Positions 48,173 through 60,400 of a stretch of 64,000 bases of DNA are shown one piece after another. The stretch comes from Latrodectus hesperus (lineage: Eukaryota; Arthropoda; Arachnida; Araneae; Theridiidae): assembly GCA_037975125.1 (NCBI GenBank), contig CM075857.1, positions 19,317,997 to 19,381,996 of the forward strand. The letters are read 5' to 3'. Under the pieces are notes generated by a model. The model worked only from the letters and a program-made list of their open reading frames with translations, was not told the origin of the DNA and did no database searches. The first letter of the stretch is position 1. The number at the start of each line of letters is the position of its first letter. Made by a program: the position numbers and the translations under genes.

Positions 48173-49500
48173 GTAAGTTGACTTTGAATGTAGATAAAAC
48201 TGCATTGTTTATTGTTTCTTTGATTACCCATTATTAGTAATCAAAATCATTGCCTATGTTTCAATGTTTGATGGTATAGTAAAGAAATTTATAATATATT
48301 AAAATAAAATACAGAGATCATTTTAGAATTTGGCATTTCGTACCCTGGGAAAACTAAAAATCATTTATTTCCTGTCAGTGTTTAAGGTTTGAGGCGTCTT
48401 CTCTAGGCACTCATGCGGGAAAAAAAAAAATGAGCAGCACAAATCACAATATTAAACAAATGAATAAAACGATCCATCACATCAATTTAAATCGCCAGCA
48501 CATGATATTTGAATGCGATAGAAACTTTAAATTCTGCTTTCGGAAAACTTTAAGAGCAACGATAGAAAGTAGCATTATAAATAATTATAAGTGATATTTT
48601 GATAGATATGAATCTGGCAACATCGAACCCTGGAATCGGCTTTTAGAAAAGGCATCGATAATCGCGTTCTAAGAACGGACGTGGTAACTTCAAAAAATTA
48701 TGCATCTTTTTCTTATTATTAATAAGTGGTCATGTCAGCAAAAGGAGATGAAATTTTTCTCTTAGCAAAAGAAGGCGGTCTCTCTTTGCCTTAGGAACTT
48801 CCATCCACAGTCGCGGGGCTATAAATTATTCATCGGCGGAACTCTTGGCAAGACCCTCACGTCTCTGGTTCTCGCAAAAACCCCATGGTGAAAACAGAAT
48901 TCCCAATTCCTATTTTTTTTTTAACAAATACCGTATTTTATTTGAAATGTGACATAACAAAAAAAATAGAATAAAGTCAAGTCCGCTTTTATTTCGTCGT
49001 CTGTTCCGTAAGACCACTTTTTTTTTTTTTTTTTTTTTTTTTTGGAAAAGAAAGCGTAGGAGGAGGGTGTGGATAGAGATTTGACCTTTCGCAGGAATTG
49101 ATACTCTATCAGGTTACCTATTTCCCTTTCGCAGTGGGAATATTTACAGAGACTGGATAACTTTTCCCCGACGTTTTCTTAATGCCGTTCCGTAAGCTTG
49201 AAGTGGCACAAAGTAAATAACAAACTCTAAAATAGCTGGTGCTGCTTAAATAATGTTTTCTCATTGTGTTACTTCCGAATTCCCTCCAACATAGCAGACG
49301 AAATTTAAGGAAAATATTTGTGGATTACAAAATATATCACGATGAGAATATATAAATGCTTATTTCTATGATAAATTCATGGTTATGAGATCACGGTATA
49401 TCAGAGTGAATGGATTCCAACACGCCAAATATTATTTAATTTACCTATCATTATCTATATAAATATAAAAGAGTATGTATACAGATAATGATATTATATA
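48173..49500. other. Less AT-rich spacer with promoter-like and T26 tracts
   Basis: 48600-48900 is non-repetitive and comparatively GC-rich. 48819-48826 reads CTATAAAT after a GC-rich run, which could be a TATA box. No start or exon downstream could be supported. A T26 run lies at 49018-49043. Confidence 0.3.
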
Positions 49501-49699
49501 GTCAGTTAGAGAAAGATAAGCAGCTGTGCAAAATTTTCATAGCAATGTCGATTTTAAGTGGATAGTAGGAAATTGCAGAAAAAGGGTTTTTGCGATCAGT
49601 ACAATGAACAAGAAATTCAGTAAAAAAGTCGTGCGTATGCAAATGTGAGGAACAAAATGCCCCACGCGACTGGAGCGTGTGCAAAATGCGTGCGATCTT

Positions 49700-50770
49700 C
49701 CCAAGCAGCTCAAGAGAAACGAAGACGCAATTAAAGGCATTCGACAATCGAGTTATTTCGAGAAATATGCCTAGATGAAATAGTGGTTGACTTCACACGT
49801 GGAAAAATAATCAGAACTCTAGAGGAGGTGCCCAGTGTAACCAGTAGAGCTGAAGAGTTCTGAATCAACAAAAGTTTCAAGCGTTTGAAAAGTATTCCAA
49901 ACTATAGCAGTTGGAAACTATTGGAAATGGTTGGCTCAAGTGGACAGTCTGCAGTGGGCGACATAACAATCGTGCAGTAGACGAAAAGACACTGAAACCA
50001 GTCATCAAGCGCCATTGCTCAGCAACATGTACAGCAACGGGGCAATGAGTCTCATGGTTTATTTGTCCAGGCGCCTTTACAAAGGGGACTTATTCGCTCT
50101 ACCTCATAAACGCTGCGATCCTTTAAAGTTCCTTTGAAAGTTGGCGGAAGTTGCAAAACACTGGACATTCTTATCAATGGAGTTGTGTCTTTTTTACAGA
50201 TTAGATTAATGCTTATGATTAGCTGGCTTTCAGATTCGCAACATGCGAATCTGAAAGCCAGCTGACTATGAGAAAGTTCAGGACATGGTTTCATTGCAGT
50301 AACATGAGGAAAAGAGACCATTACGGTGATTCTGGAGTTGTCGCCTGGGTAAGCATTACGTTGAACAGGCAGACTGAGCTTAACGTTTTCAATAGAGATT
50401 CTGTAGCCAGAGATCGTTATTATCATGAGGTGATCATACCTCATGAGCATCTGTTCCGAGGTACCATTGAAGTAGATTCCATTTTAAGGATGACAATATA
50501 CAGCGACTGTGGGCTCATGTTGTACAGCAGCTATTGGAAAGGGAAGATATTACTCAAATGGATGGGCCAGCAGACTCTTTGGATTTAAATGCCATAGAAT
50601 ATGTGCAGGACGATTACAACCTCTTGAGAACACCCAACAACTAAAATAGATGATGATTGATAAATAGGGACTCTTACCTCAAGAACTGTTGGAAAATGTG
50701 GTGCTGAGTTTGAAAAGATGGTGCAAAGCAATCATTGGCAGTAAGAGGAAGGCATGCTCTATATTAAGAA
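49700..50770 (+). pseudogene. Tc1-like transposase remnant
   Basis: Fragments in order: KIIRTLEEVPSVTSRAEEF (about 49804) and SSAIAQQ near 50010, RRLYKGDLFALPHKRCDPLK near 50070, WSCVFFTD near 50180 (first catalytic Asp region), and a hairpin at 50221-50263. Then RTWFHCSNMRKRDHYGDSGV, VAW, RTELNVFNRDSV and HEHLFRG (50268-50460). After a shift come DDN (second Asp), MDGPADSLDLNAIEYVQDD (third catalytic Glu in AIEYV) and KNCWKMWC/ENVVLSLKRWCKAI-type residues to about 50770. Multiple stops and frameshifts make it non-functional. TIRs were not identified. Confidence 0.75.
50221..50263. repeat. Perfect hairpin, 20-bp arms, 3-base loop
   Basis: 50221-50240 and 50244-50263 are exact reverse complements around ACA. 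It sits in the Tc1-like remnant between the FTD motif and the following ESESQL segment. The left arm therefore looks like a local inverted duplication. Confidence 0.95.
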
Positions 50771-52080
50771 ACATCTGCTTGTTGTTGATTCTCTTGGACA
50801 GATCATCATGGGAACAATGTGCTAAGTAAAGCTTATTTTGCTTGCATTGTATTCCCTTTCGGGCAACTAAGATTTCATCATCTTTTAAGTACAAAAAAAG
50901 CTGTCTCTCATTCTTGAATTATGACCATTGAATTAGTAAATAACATATCAATAACAAATTTTATATATGGACTACGCAAGAGATTATATCATATGTAGTA
51001 CATATATAAAGTTCTTTAACTGCTCTGCAAACTAAATTAACAAAGACTTATCCGTACCAAGCATTTATTAAAAATAAATGTTACCATAAGAAAAAAAATG
51101 AAGTGTGTTTCTTACAGTTTTCTGGACAATGATACAAGAAACACTTTTCTTCCAAGATGCTTGTGTGAGCACAAATTTTCTGCAGTGCAAACCTGTTAAA
51201 AAAGTTTAAGAAAGCAAAAAAAAAAAAAAAAAAAAAAAAAAATCTATAATCTTCTAACATACACAATAGGATTGTTATTAATATAAATTTAATCCGAAAA
51301 TCTTGAAATAAAACAAAAATATTTTTGCAGAGGTTTTCATACTGTAACCTTCATAATAATATAATACAACATACAAAGCCACGTCGCTTTTTTTAAACCG
51401 ATGAATGTCTTCTGTCTTTCTTGGTTTTACGTGTTCATAAATATTTTCTGAATCACTAAAATCCTTATGGTTATCTTTTTAGTTAAGTTTATCGTGAGAG
51501 AGATGCCATCTAATGGACATTCTTGGACTAAAATAAATACTTTAAAAATTGTTGAGCTCAGCGTTATAATATATGTATACATATTTATATATATGGGGGA
51601 TATATAAATGGAATTATAAGTTAGAGTATATATTCTCCCACACACAATATCGTGGAGATTTTTTTATTTATTAAAATAAATTACTATAATTTGACAGTCA
51701 CAGTTTATAACGTATAAAAATTTCAGCACTACTGTTCCCCTCTTTTAATTTAGAATCCCAGTCAAACTTTATAGTTGGTACTCTTCTCTTCAATCTTTAA
51801 CACTTGAGTTAATTAAAAAAAACTGCATTCTGTGTACTGTAAAAGCTTTTTAATGCGATCTTAGTCATCACTGAAAAATGAAGACTTTTGACTTATTGAA
51901 GTAGATGCTTGAGACATTTCGAGGCTTCCTTCTTTCGATATATGATTACAAACCATAATCTATGAAGAATTCTAAAATCCGAAACAGTGTGGAGGTTCAG
52001 ATGAGATTACAAATATTTTGAGTTGTCTGAAGATCATGTATAACATGTCAAAGTAAGCTCTAAAATGGCAGTAGCACTGA
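50771..52080. other. AT-rich spacer with A27 tract
   Basis: A27 at 51216-51242. Short frames only. Confidence 0.4.
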
Positions 52081-52081
52081 A

Positions 52082-53160
52082 CATATTTTTATACAGGGAA
52101 GAGCGAAAACAGTATGACCAACTTCAGTTTGACCCCTAGGTGCCGAAAGAGACACGGTATCCAGTAGGAACGATATAATTTATTCCAAATAGTGCGAAGT
52201 ATCATTCCTGTGATTAAGTGTGCGTTTCATACGAAAGTTTCTGATCTAAGTGGCTTTGACAGAAGGCAGATTCTGATTTCAAAAATAACTCGAATATATG
52301 TAAGTATCTCCGAAAGTGGTTCGGTTTGGCTGTTTTTGTATTGTCTTTGTGAGTACCTATGCCAAATGGATCAGTAGCGGACACCACAGAATTGGATCAT
52401 AAGCAACACACGATGTTAGAAGCTGCCCTCTTCTTAAACTAAGATGGAGATAGACAGCGACAAATATTACTGACTCGTATGCTTAGAGACATTTCTACTT
52501 TGATCTGCTTTGTGTCCAGTCATTAACTGACCCGCTGTTTATCACCGATCTCAATTTCCCAAGAGCCTGACACCGAGAGTCATAAATGGTGCATAGATAT
52601 TCAACACCATGGTGGCAATGATACAAGATGTCGGAAGCTGCCTTCTTTTAAAATAAGATCAGCGACAAATATTATTGACTCGTTTTCTTAGAAACATTTC
52701 TGCTTTGATTCGCATTGTATTCAGTCATTAACTGACTCACTGACTATGACTGATCTTATTTTACAAAGTGTCCGTCATCAACTGTCATTAATGGTGTGTA
52801 AATATCCAACACTGTGGTGTCTCTGCTACTCGTCTCATCGTCATTCATCCATTTGGCATAGATACTCACGAAAACACTACGCGAACAGGCCAATGAACCA
52901 TGCATTTTCGGAGATACTCATTCCGAGTATTCGGGTCATCACAATCTGCTTTCTATCAAAGTCTCTCATAGATCAGCATCCTTTCCATAAAACAACAGGA
53001 ATGATGCTTACACTCTTCAGAATAGATATCTTTCCCAACGGATTCTGTGTCTCCCACGGCATCTAGGTGGGTTCAATATCAAAATATCATCTAGGTGGAT
53101 TCAATATCTAGGTGGGTTCAACATCTAGGATTGGAGGTGGTCATAATCCACTTCCGCTCT
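52082..53160. mobile_element. Foldback built from Tc1-like N-terminal sequence
   Basis: The left arm, about 52237-52375, encodes on the plus strand DLSGFDRRQILISKITRI, then VSISESGS. The right arm, about 52855-52977, read on the minus strand encodes DFDRKQIVMTRILGMSISEN, then AW. Both are the N-terminal helix-turn-helix region of a Tc1-like transposase, so the arms are inverted copies of one sequence. Between them are two tandem ~220-bp units (about 52390-52610 and 52620-52800) sharing GAAGCTGCC, GCGACAAATATTA, TGACTCGT and CAGTCATTAACTGAC. At 53065-53130 an ~18-bp unit, ATCTAGGTGGGTTCAAT, is repeated about four times. Confidence 0.65.
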
Positions 53161-53289
53161 TCAATCCAATCCTATAAATATTTTTTGGATAAATGCCGAA
53201 CAATTTCTGTAGTTAATTTTTTAATTCCGGTTGTGGTTTAAAAATGCTGTTTATTTTCTTTTCTCAAAATGTGAAAACTTTCCAAGATT

Positions 53290-53735
53290 TCCAAAATATA
53301 ATAAATATGAATATTTATTTATATCCTCGAGATTTGCGAAAGAGATTAGAATTTGAGATAATAGATGAATATTATGTTAATTGAATTTTATTTGCTATAA
53401 TTCCACAATTTTTATTTATATTTTAAACATGTAATAAATTGTGCTGGAAAAAAATTATAAATCAATATTTTTTTAAAAAAATAAAGATTTATGAAGCAAG
53501 TAATTTGAAATTTTAAGATAAAGAAAATAAAAACATTTATCAACAATATGTATTAATTTGGAAAATTGAAAAAAAAATTCGCTCATATTATTTTGCGTGT
53601 AAAATAGGTCAAGGCATGGGAAAAACTTGTAACTGCAACTGAGTAATAAATATGAGTACCTGTGAACCCTCGAATTGCGGAAGAAAGATTGGAACTTGAG
53701 ATAATAGATGAATATTTTATTAATTGAATTTTATT
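53290..53735 (+). repeat. Direct repeat pair, ~75 bp, 355 bp apart
   Basis: About 53325-53395 and 53680-53745 share TTTGAGATAATAGATGAATA or TTGAGATAATAGATGAATAT, then TTAATTGAATTTTATTT, with a similar CTCGA...GAAAGA(A)TT lead. Confidence 0.55.
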
Positions 53736-53745
53736 TATTTATGAT

Positions 53746-54769
53746 TCAGAAAAACGAAATCCATTAAAATTTCCGATCGTATGCTGTAATTTTATTCCTT
53801 AATTACACTATTTATACGCAAATACATTTAAAAACAAGTAATTTTTTGGCAGAAATGTTGTTTATCGTGCAATATTTGTTAGACCTTGACCGCAATACGT
53901 TTTACAGAACTATCAAAATAATTCGTATATTGTTTTCAAAAATAATTTTAAGCTAGAATTGTATTTAAGGAACTTCATGTAAGGTCAAGTCTTTAATTTT
54001 CTTTATTTTTGAGTGTGAATCTTTCAATCCATTTTTCAAATTTTCCAAGTTTCTAGATTAACCTGATGTGGAAGAAAAAATAATATATTTAAATTATCTT
54101 TAATTCTTAATGTTTCCTTTTATACTGAAGTTTATTTGTCCTGATATAAGAGACTTTTAATGTAAATTAAGACATTTCCAGTACATTTTTAGTTTATTTT
54201 TCTTCAAAATATGTGTGGCTGCCAATTACTCCAAATGTAGTTTATTCTATAAACATTTTTGTTTTAATTACATTATCTATTAGTAAATAATTTCATTGAT
54301 CATCAATATTTTGACTTTCAATTATTAAAGTGTAATTTGAGTTGAAATACAATTTCATTTGATTTTAATTATGTTGTCAGTTATAATTATATTTTAAGTC
54401 TATCTCTGCGAAGAATTTCTTTTACTATAAACATTTCTTTCTTCCCAATTTATGTTATAAGAATTCCCAAAAAAGTTCGATGTGTGACTCTTATGTAAAA
54501 TTCTCCATTACTTTATTATCTATTATTATTTTTAGCCGATTAAATATTAAGAAAGAGATTTTTATTAAAGAAAAAATGCCAAATATTTGATAATTTCAAA
54601 TAATTAATTGAATAACTTTCATAGAATAAAACGTTTAATGATGCTTTTTCAGACAGAGTATTTGTGAGTAAGAATCATAAAGATGAATGTTTCTTATTGG
54701 CAGCATTCATATCTCTTAATTTTGGCATTGTGTTGTAAAAAGTCTACTGATGAAAATCTATTGTAAGGC
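53746..54769. other. AT-rich spacer, nothing recognised
   Basis: A/T runs only. Confidence 0.4.
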
Positions 54770-54890
54770 ATTTTAGCAATCACAGCGTAAAAATGCTCTC
54801 GGATTTTTCATAGATAGTAGGCCCTATTCACGCGTAGCAAGGGAGGAAACCAGGAAAACTCCCAAACACTCACTCCGACAGAGTGCATGC
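54770..54890 (+). mobile_element. SINE family F, headless plus-strand fragment
   Basis: CACAGCGTAAA, TTTTTCATAGATAGTAG, AGGAGGAAACC and ACACTCA segments match, inverted, the body of the copy at 55345-55575. Confidence 0.6.
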
Positions 54891-54919
54891 AGAAGACAGA
54901 ATGGCATCATCCAATTCCT

Positions 54920-55330
54920 ACTGGACTGACCGTTGTCTAATGGTAGGATAGTGTTGTTCAGTGTATAAGGTCCTGGGTTCAGCCCCAGCCACTGTTAAAC
55001 AACAGAAGATGTATTTTGTGCTTCTGTATGCACATCAGAAAAGTGAAGCATCATTTGCCGCGGGCAGTGATTGGAAGGGTGACCACGTTCTCCCTCCCTC
55101 ACTGGACTGCTGAAGCTCAATGGTTTGAAGACGTGTTCTTGTTAATATGTGACGCCCAAAGTCCTTCCGCTGGTGTGGCGTGGATGTGTAAAGGAGAGTG
55201 CCAGCTCAGGTGTGACCTTTTCACATGACCTTTGTTCGAAATTACGAGGCGCTTGGTGATGGGCAAGTATTCTAAATCAGTTAACCTAAAGGTACATTTC
55301 AGGATCTCCTGCACCGTTATGTACGTATGT
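54920..55330 (+). mobile_element. SINE family G, tRNA-headed
   Basis: The head has TGTCTAATGGTAGGATAGTG (A box), then a B-box-like GGGTTCAGCCCC near 54975. The non-coding body runs to about 55330. The open frames 55016-55228 and 55117-55314 are shadows. No TSD was resolved. Confidence 0.5.
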
Positions 55331-55344
55331 ATGTATTCAAGTCT

Positions 55345-55575
55345 GTCTGGATAGATGTTTGAGTGTTTTCAGGGTTTCCTCCTTTGCAGCACTCGAATAC
55401 GTTCTACTATCTATGAAAAACCCTCTTGGAAGTCTATTTACGCTGTGTTACCACAGCTCTCAGCCACTTGGCTGCCTCAACGTCTCCGGTTGTTCAACAG
55501 TGTCAGAGATCGAACTCGGGATATTTCATTCCGAAAAGTGCGGTCCTACCGCTCGGGTACGATGTGAGCCTGTTT
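55345..55575 (-). mobile_element. SINE family F, minus-strand copy with head
   Basis: On the minus strand: ACCCGAGCGGTAGGACCGC (A box) from about 55558, then a B box GAGTTCGATCTC near 55515, then the body shared with 54770-54890. The three overlapping frames at 55355-55644 are shadows. Confidence 0.65.
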
Positions 55576-55664
55576 CTTAACTTTTCATGCGAATACTTTC
55601 GAGTTGTCTTAGCTCGCTGCATTACAGTCAGATTTTATTCATGAAAGTTAATTAATTTCAGCGG

Positions 55665-55830
55665 TCAAACTGGCAGTTGAGGTGATCAGAGCTCTGTACT
55701 TTAAATCAATAGTTTTGGAGTTCGATTCCCACTTCGTTCATGGTGGTTTGCAGTGTAGTTTGGTGTTCTCATTAAACTGTGAGTCCCAATCAAATTAACA
55801 TTCGTGGTCCAAAGGAAGTAAGTGTGGGAT
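55665..55830 (+). mobile_element. Decayed tRNA-headed SINE
   Basis: GGCAGTTGAGGTGATCAGAG, then a B box GGAGTTCGATTCCCAC near 55717. The body contains GTGAGTCCCAATCAAATTAA, which resembles the family D body (GTAAGTCCCGGTCTAATTAG). Confidence 0.55.
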
Positions 55831-56217
55831 GGGAGGGGTAACCTAGCCATCAGAATGGAGTTCAAAATTGATGAACTTGATATTTTTTAATAATATAGTC
55901 ACGTTTGGTAAATGAAAGATCATTCAACCGAGGTGTCAACAGTTCAAAGTAGATTTGATCCCTTCATATATTCACATTAAGAATAGAACCTGCCAGCTGT
56001 TGGATTGAAGATCATACTCCTGTCTTTTGATGAACAGAAAACCAAAGTGTATGATTGTCTTCCCACCGCTTCGTCCTTATGGTTCAAAATCCTCAGAATA
56101 AACTGCATTGTGTCTGCACAGATTCAAAACGAATCTTTCTCTCATGCTTGAATGTCTGCGGAAAGTACCATGAAAGCTAATAATTAAAAATGAGTATGCA
56201 AAACAGAAAGCGTTATC
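55831..56217. other. Spacer with possible SINE debris
   Basis: 55940-56030 contains a faint inverted B-box-like segment (GATTTGATCCC). Nothing else was recognised. Confidence 0.3.
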
Positions 56218-56230
56218 TTACTTTTTGATA

Positions 56231-56412
56231 GCCGAGCTGACAGCCAAATGGTTAGCGCTCTTGCCTTCGGTTCAACAGTTCGTAGGTTCGAATCCCACCT
56301 TGGGCATGGATGCTTGTAGTGGTTCGGAATCCACTTTAAGCCGTAAGTCCCGGTCTAATTAGCCCTCGTGTGCAAAAAATGACCGTTGAGCGACAAACCA
56401 AACCAAACCAAA
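56231..56412 (+). mobile_element. SINE family D, complete 182-bp copy
   Basis: The head has AGCCAAATGGTTAGCGCTC (A box) and GTAGGTTCGAATCCCACC (B box). The tail is (CCAAA)n. The exact 13-bp TSD TTACTTTTTGATA lies at 56218-56230 and 56413-56425. It matches the inverted copy at 21630-21809 closely. Confidence 0.92.
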
Positions 56413-56519
56413 TTACTTTTTGATAAGATAACAACAAGTTTACTTGTGTTAAGATTATTTGGATTATTTGGTTTGTTTATGTTAGAAATTCCTTACGCAA
56501 AATAATAAAAACTATCATA

Positions 56520-56625
56520 ACCGAAACATTTTTTGCAAACGTCCATGCCCCTTTTGAGACTCGAACACACCAATTATTGAGTTGAAGATGACAATGCAGC
56601 TATCTGTTGAATTCAAATTTACAAA
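56520..56625 (-). mobile_element. SINE remnant
   Basis: GTCCATGCCCCTTTTGAGAC, then TCGAACACACC, resembles the inverted B-box region of families B and D. The rest is eroded. Confidence 0.45.
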
Positions 56626-57086
56626 TTAAGAATTAAAAGCTTATTTCTGTAAACTTTTAACTCTTATTTCTTATGAAGCATTTTATGAAAAATCCATATC
56701 CATAGAATAAATATACAGCATTTTTATTTAAAATATTTTTCAGTACTTTGTATAAAATAGTGGATAAGTTTATTTTGACGCCGCGTAGTGAACAGCTTAA
56801 CTGTCTAAGGTTAGTTAGTCGAATTTATATGTTGCAATTAAAAAAAGAACCAAAAACACTCCCAAGCACCCACACTTATCATCCAAAGAACTCCAAGTAT
56901 ACTCAAGGTTGAAGTGCATCTATCTTCCATTGTTCAAACAATGCTGGAATCGAAGCCAGAACCATCACCTCTGAAGAACGTTGTCTCAATGGATCGCTTG
57001 ATAGAATATATGCTTAAATTCATGGACTTCAAATATGCTTATCCAGTTACTTTTCTTCACTGTCTGGTAGTTTCCTGCCAATGTTA
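56626..57086. other. Spacer, nothing recognised
   Basis: No clear feature. The minus-strand frame 56986-57174 overlaps the SINE to its right. Confidence 0.35.
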
Positions 57087-57099
57087 AAATATCCACACA

Positions 57100-57472
57100 G
57101 GCCCGTGGCAGCCTAGTGGTTAAGTTATCTACTTTCGGTCCGGAAAGGTTTGGTTCGATTCCCAATGCCGCCAAACACCCATCGAGTACATGCGATAAAC
57201 GTGCTCGTTATATAAATCTGTGGAATCTATAGTCATGTGATCGATCATTGAGCAATTACTGTGAACGTAGTGGTCTGGATAAAGTTTCCTTCCCCTCCAG
57301 ATCAAAATCAAAATTTAGGAAGAAACCCTATGGTGGTGCCATCTGTAGGAGGAGTCTTAGAGCAAAGTCGTGCTTTCACCTTCGTGGTGCTCCGGTTAAA
57401 CGAAAGACTTAAATTCGCATAGCCGACAGCAAAGCGAGCTTGGTTTGTCCTAGTGTCATAAGTAACAACAAC
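57100..57472 (+). mobile_element. SINE family E, complete 373-bp copy
   Basis: The head has GCAGCCTAGTGGTTAAG (A box) and a B box GGTTCGATTCCC. The body carries GTGGTGCCATCTGTAGGAGG and CACCTTCGTGGTGCTCCGGT. The tail is (AAC)n. The exact 13-bp TSD AAATATCCACACA lies at 57087-57099 and 57473-57485. Frames at 57129-57493 are shadows. Confidence 0.92.
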
Positions 57473-57485
57473 AAATATCCACACA

Positions 57486-60400
57486 CAATCCACATTTCCC
57501 CCATCTCTTCTTCAGGAAAGTAGAATTTAAATTTTATTTAATGGGGGATAAATAACCATTTTTTAAATATCTAAATATATAAATTTAAAAATTCACCAAA
57601 AAACGAAATTTATGTAATTGGAATATAAATTCGAATCACTTCTTACAAACTCTGCTTTTCCATCATTTAGGATTTACATTTAAACATTTAAAATTACATT
57701 TTTAGGAATAAAACTTCGCAGGGCATACATTGAGAATCATTAATTAACAATGTCTTACAAAAATTATCGAGCGCTTGCAGAATTTTGAGTAAAAAATTTG
57801 TAATAAGAATTGAATTCAAACAAAAATTTTCTTTTCTTATTTTTTACTTAATTTCGATTCTGCTTAGAATGAAATATAATATGCAACTCTTTTTCAAATA
57901 ATGATTTCTTAATGAAAATGCCAAACAAAAAGGATAAGTAAACATTACAAAATATATGGATACATTTTTTTAACTAATGAATCAATTTAATTACCTTCTG
58001 AAGCATTTCATTATCTCATCTTCCAAAGTATATGTTGCAAGAAATTATCCTAATTGACCGACTGACTGAATACATTTGCACACATTTTACAAAACGTTAA
58101 AAAGAAAAATTATAAATTGAAGAACATTAGTTGAAATTCAGAGAAAACATCAAAATAAATTTTTAATTTTTTCTTTCGCCTTAGACTTGAGAATAAATTT
58201 GATTGCTAGAGCATATCTTACTAAATAGTAAATTACAAAAACATTACATCTTACTAGTTTCCTGTTCCATTGCTATTAAAAAAATGTTGCTAGGAATTTT
58301 AAGTTTAATTTAAAGTTTTTTTTAATTTTTTTAAAATTATAACACAGATATATTTTATTTGTTATGAAACATTAAAATATGTTAATGTTAGCTTTATGTG
58401 AATGAAATTTTCAATCATCAAATCATTTTTGTGAAATTTTGCTTACAAATTTTTACCTTATTATTTATTGATTTCATAATAAATAATAAAAAGTATTTAA
58501 GTTATTAAGTTAAAAAAAAGGTATTAAAATTCAATTTTTAAATGAACGGTATGATTTTCTAATTTCAACTTGATTAAAAGTTTTTGATTTGATAAATATA
58601 TCAACAAAATATACGATTGCAAAATTTTTATGAAGATTCTAAAAACGAACTGAAGTGAAATAGTGAATGTTTACGGTTTAATATTTTATCGGTGATGTTT
58701 TCGGTAATCAGGTTGACAAAATTCAATTGTTTTTAATTCAAAAATCTGATCCAAATAGTTTATTGTATTTTTTTGTTTTTCTTTTCTTTGAAGTTAAACT
58801 TAACAACAAATAATTTCCTGAGAAACCAACTTAACGACTATTCTAAAAAAAAATTGATTTTTTTTTTTTTTTTTTTTTTTTGCAGTCACTACTATCAGCT
58901 TTGCACGACTAACCTTGCAAAACAACATCTTAAAAGAATTTTCTTTTAAATGCTTCATTGTCTTTTCTTAAATATATATTTTATATTTTGTCTCTTTATC
59001 TACTTTTTTATTATTTTTAAAGTGTTTTATTAGAGAGAAAAAAAATAAAATGTTCCAAATAGAATTTAAATTTTAATAAATGGATGTTTTTTCAGTCAGT
59101 TGTTTCATTCGTTTTTATTCAACCATCCAACTAAATATTTTTTTTATCTTCTTTACTTTATTTTTTTATTGTTTTTGTAATAATTCTTTTTTGTTAACAA
59201 TAATCTTTCTTTAAAAAAAAGTGGGGAAAAAATTTCTTGTCAAAAGAATTTCATTAAACTTTTTGTTCGGGCAGATGATAAAGAATAACCAAGTAGCAAA
59301 GAATCTTCAATAGAATTTTTCAATGTCTGGAAGAAGACAGTCTTATCACAAATAGATTTTTACACAAGGAATTCATTTTTCAAATTTCTTCTTTATATTT
59401 ATGTTATTTGTTGATACTTTAGAAATGATATATTTCATGTTTTGAAGATTAGGAATATAATTTAATTTCCACATACAGTACAAACACATTTATTTTCAGT
59501 GTAAATAGGTTGGACTTGAAATGGAAACAGATTATGCATAAACGTTGCCAAAAAATAGTTTCGTTCTGCTGAAATATCGTAGATTTTCTTTTATTGAATT
59601 CTAGGCGTTATTGAAATTTAATGGTAATTCTTTAAATTTTCCTTAGACTTGTACTACTAATCCTGATGAATTTTGTATTAATTCTAAATATTTTATAAAA
59701 AATTTTTGCTGACTAAAAATATTTTTATGTTTGATGTTTTTATTGCGAAATCAAGTGAAAAACTGCATAGAAATTAATGTCTTTTCAATTTGAATTTGAT
59801 AAATACTTTTAGCTTTCAATTTGTTATAATTACAAATGTTAAATCTATTGTTTCTAAAAGTATCAAAAAATCCCTGCCCTAAAAATGTGCTTTATTTTTA
59901 GTTCTTAAAGTTAAATTCGTAATAAACATGCAATATTCTTCCAATAAAATTCGTAACAGATATGCTATATTTATCACGAATTTTATTGCAAGGAGAAAAT
60001 TTACTCTTCCGTATCTATCAAATATTTCCAAAATTGTTCTAACCTAGAAATCAGCATAAAAAGAGAGAAAAAAAGGGGGGCTTAGAAATTGAGTATGAAA
60101 AAACCAAGAATTGAAATGTATTTTTTGTAAAGAAGATACAAAAAAATGCAGTTTCAATGAAAAATTGAAAAACTTGTTTAAAAATTAGCGCATCTTTTCG
60201 GTAATATCAGCAAGCAAGTATCTTACTAAGAACAATAAGTATCATTTGAACAGTGATTTTTAAATTCGTATACTTTAAAAAGACCTCATTATATTTTAAC
60301 AAAATCAAATCAAGCAATGGAAATCTTCAAATTAAAATTAAAATTAATTAATTAAAATTCAAATTAAAATTAAACTAGATTTCGAGACAAAGTCAGTTTT

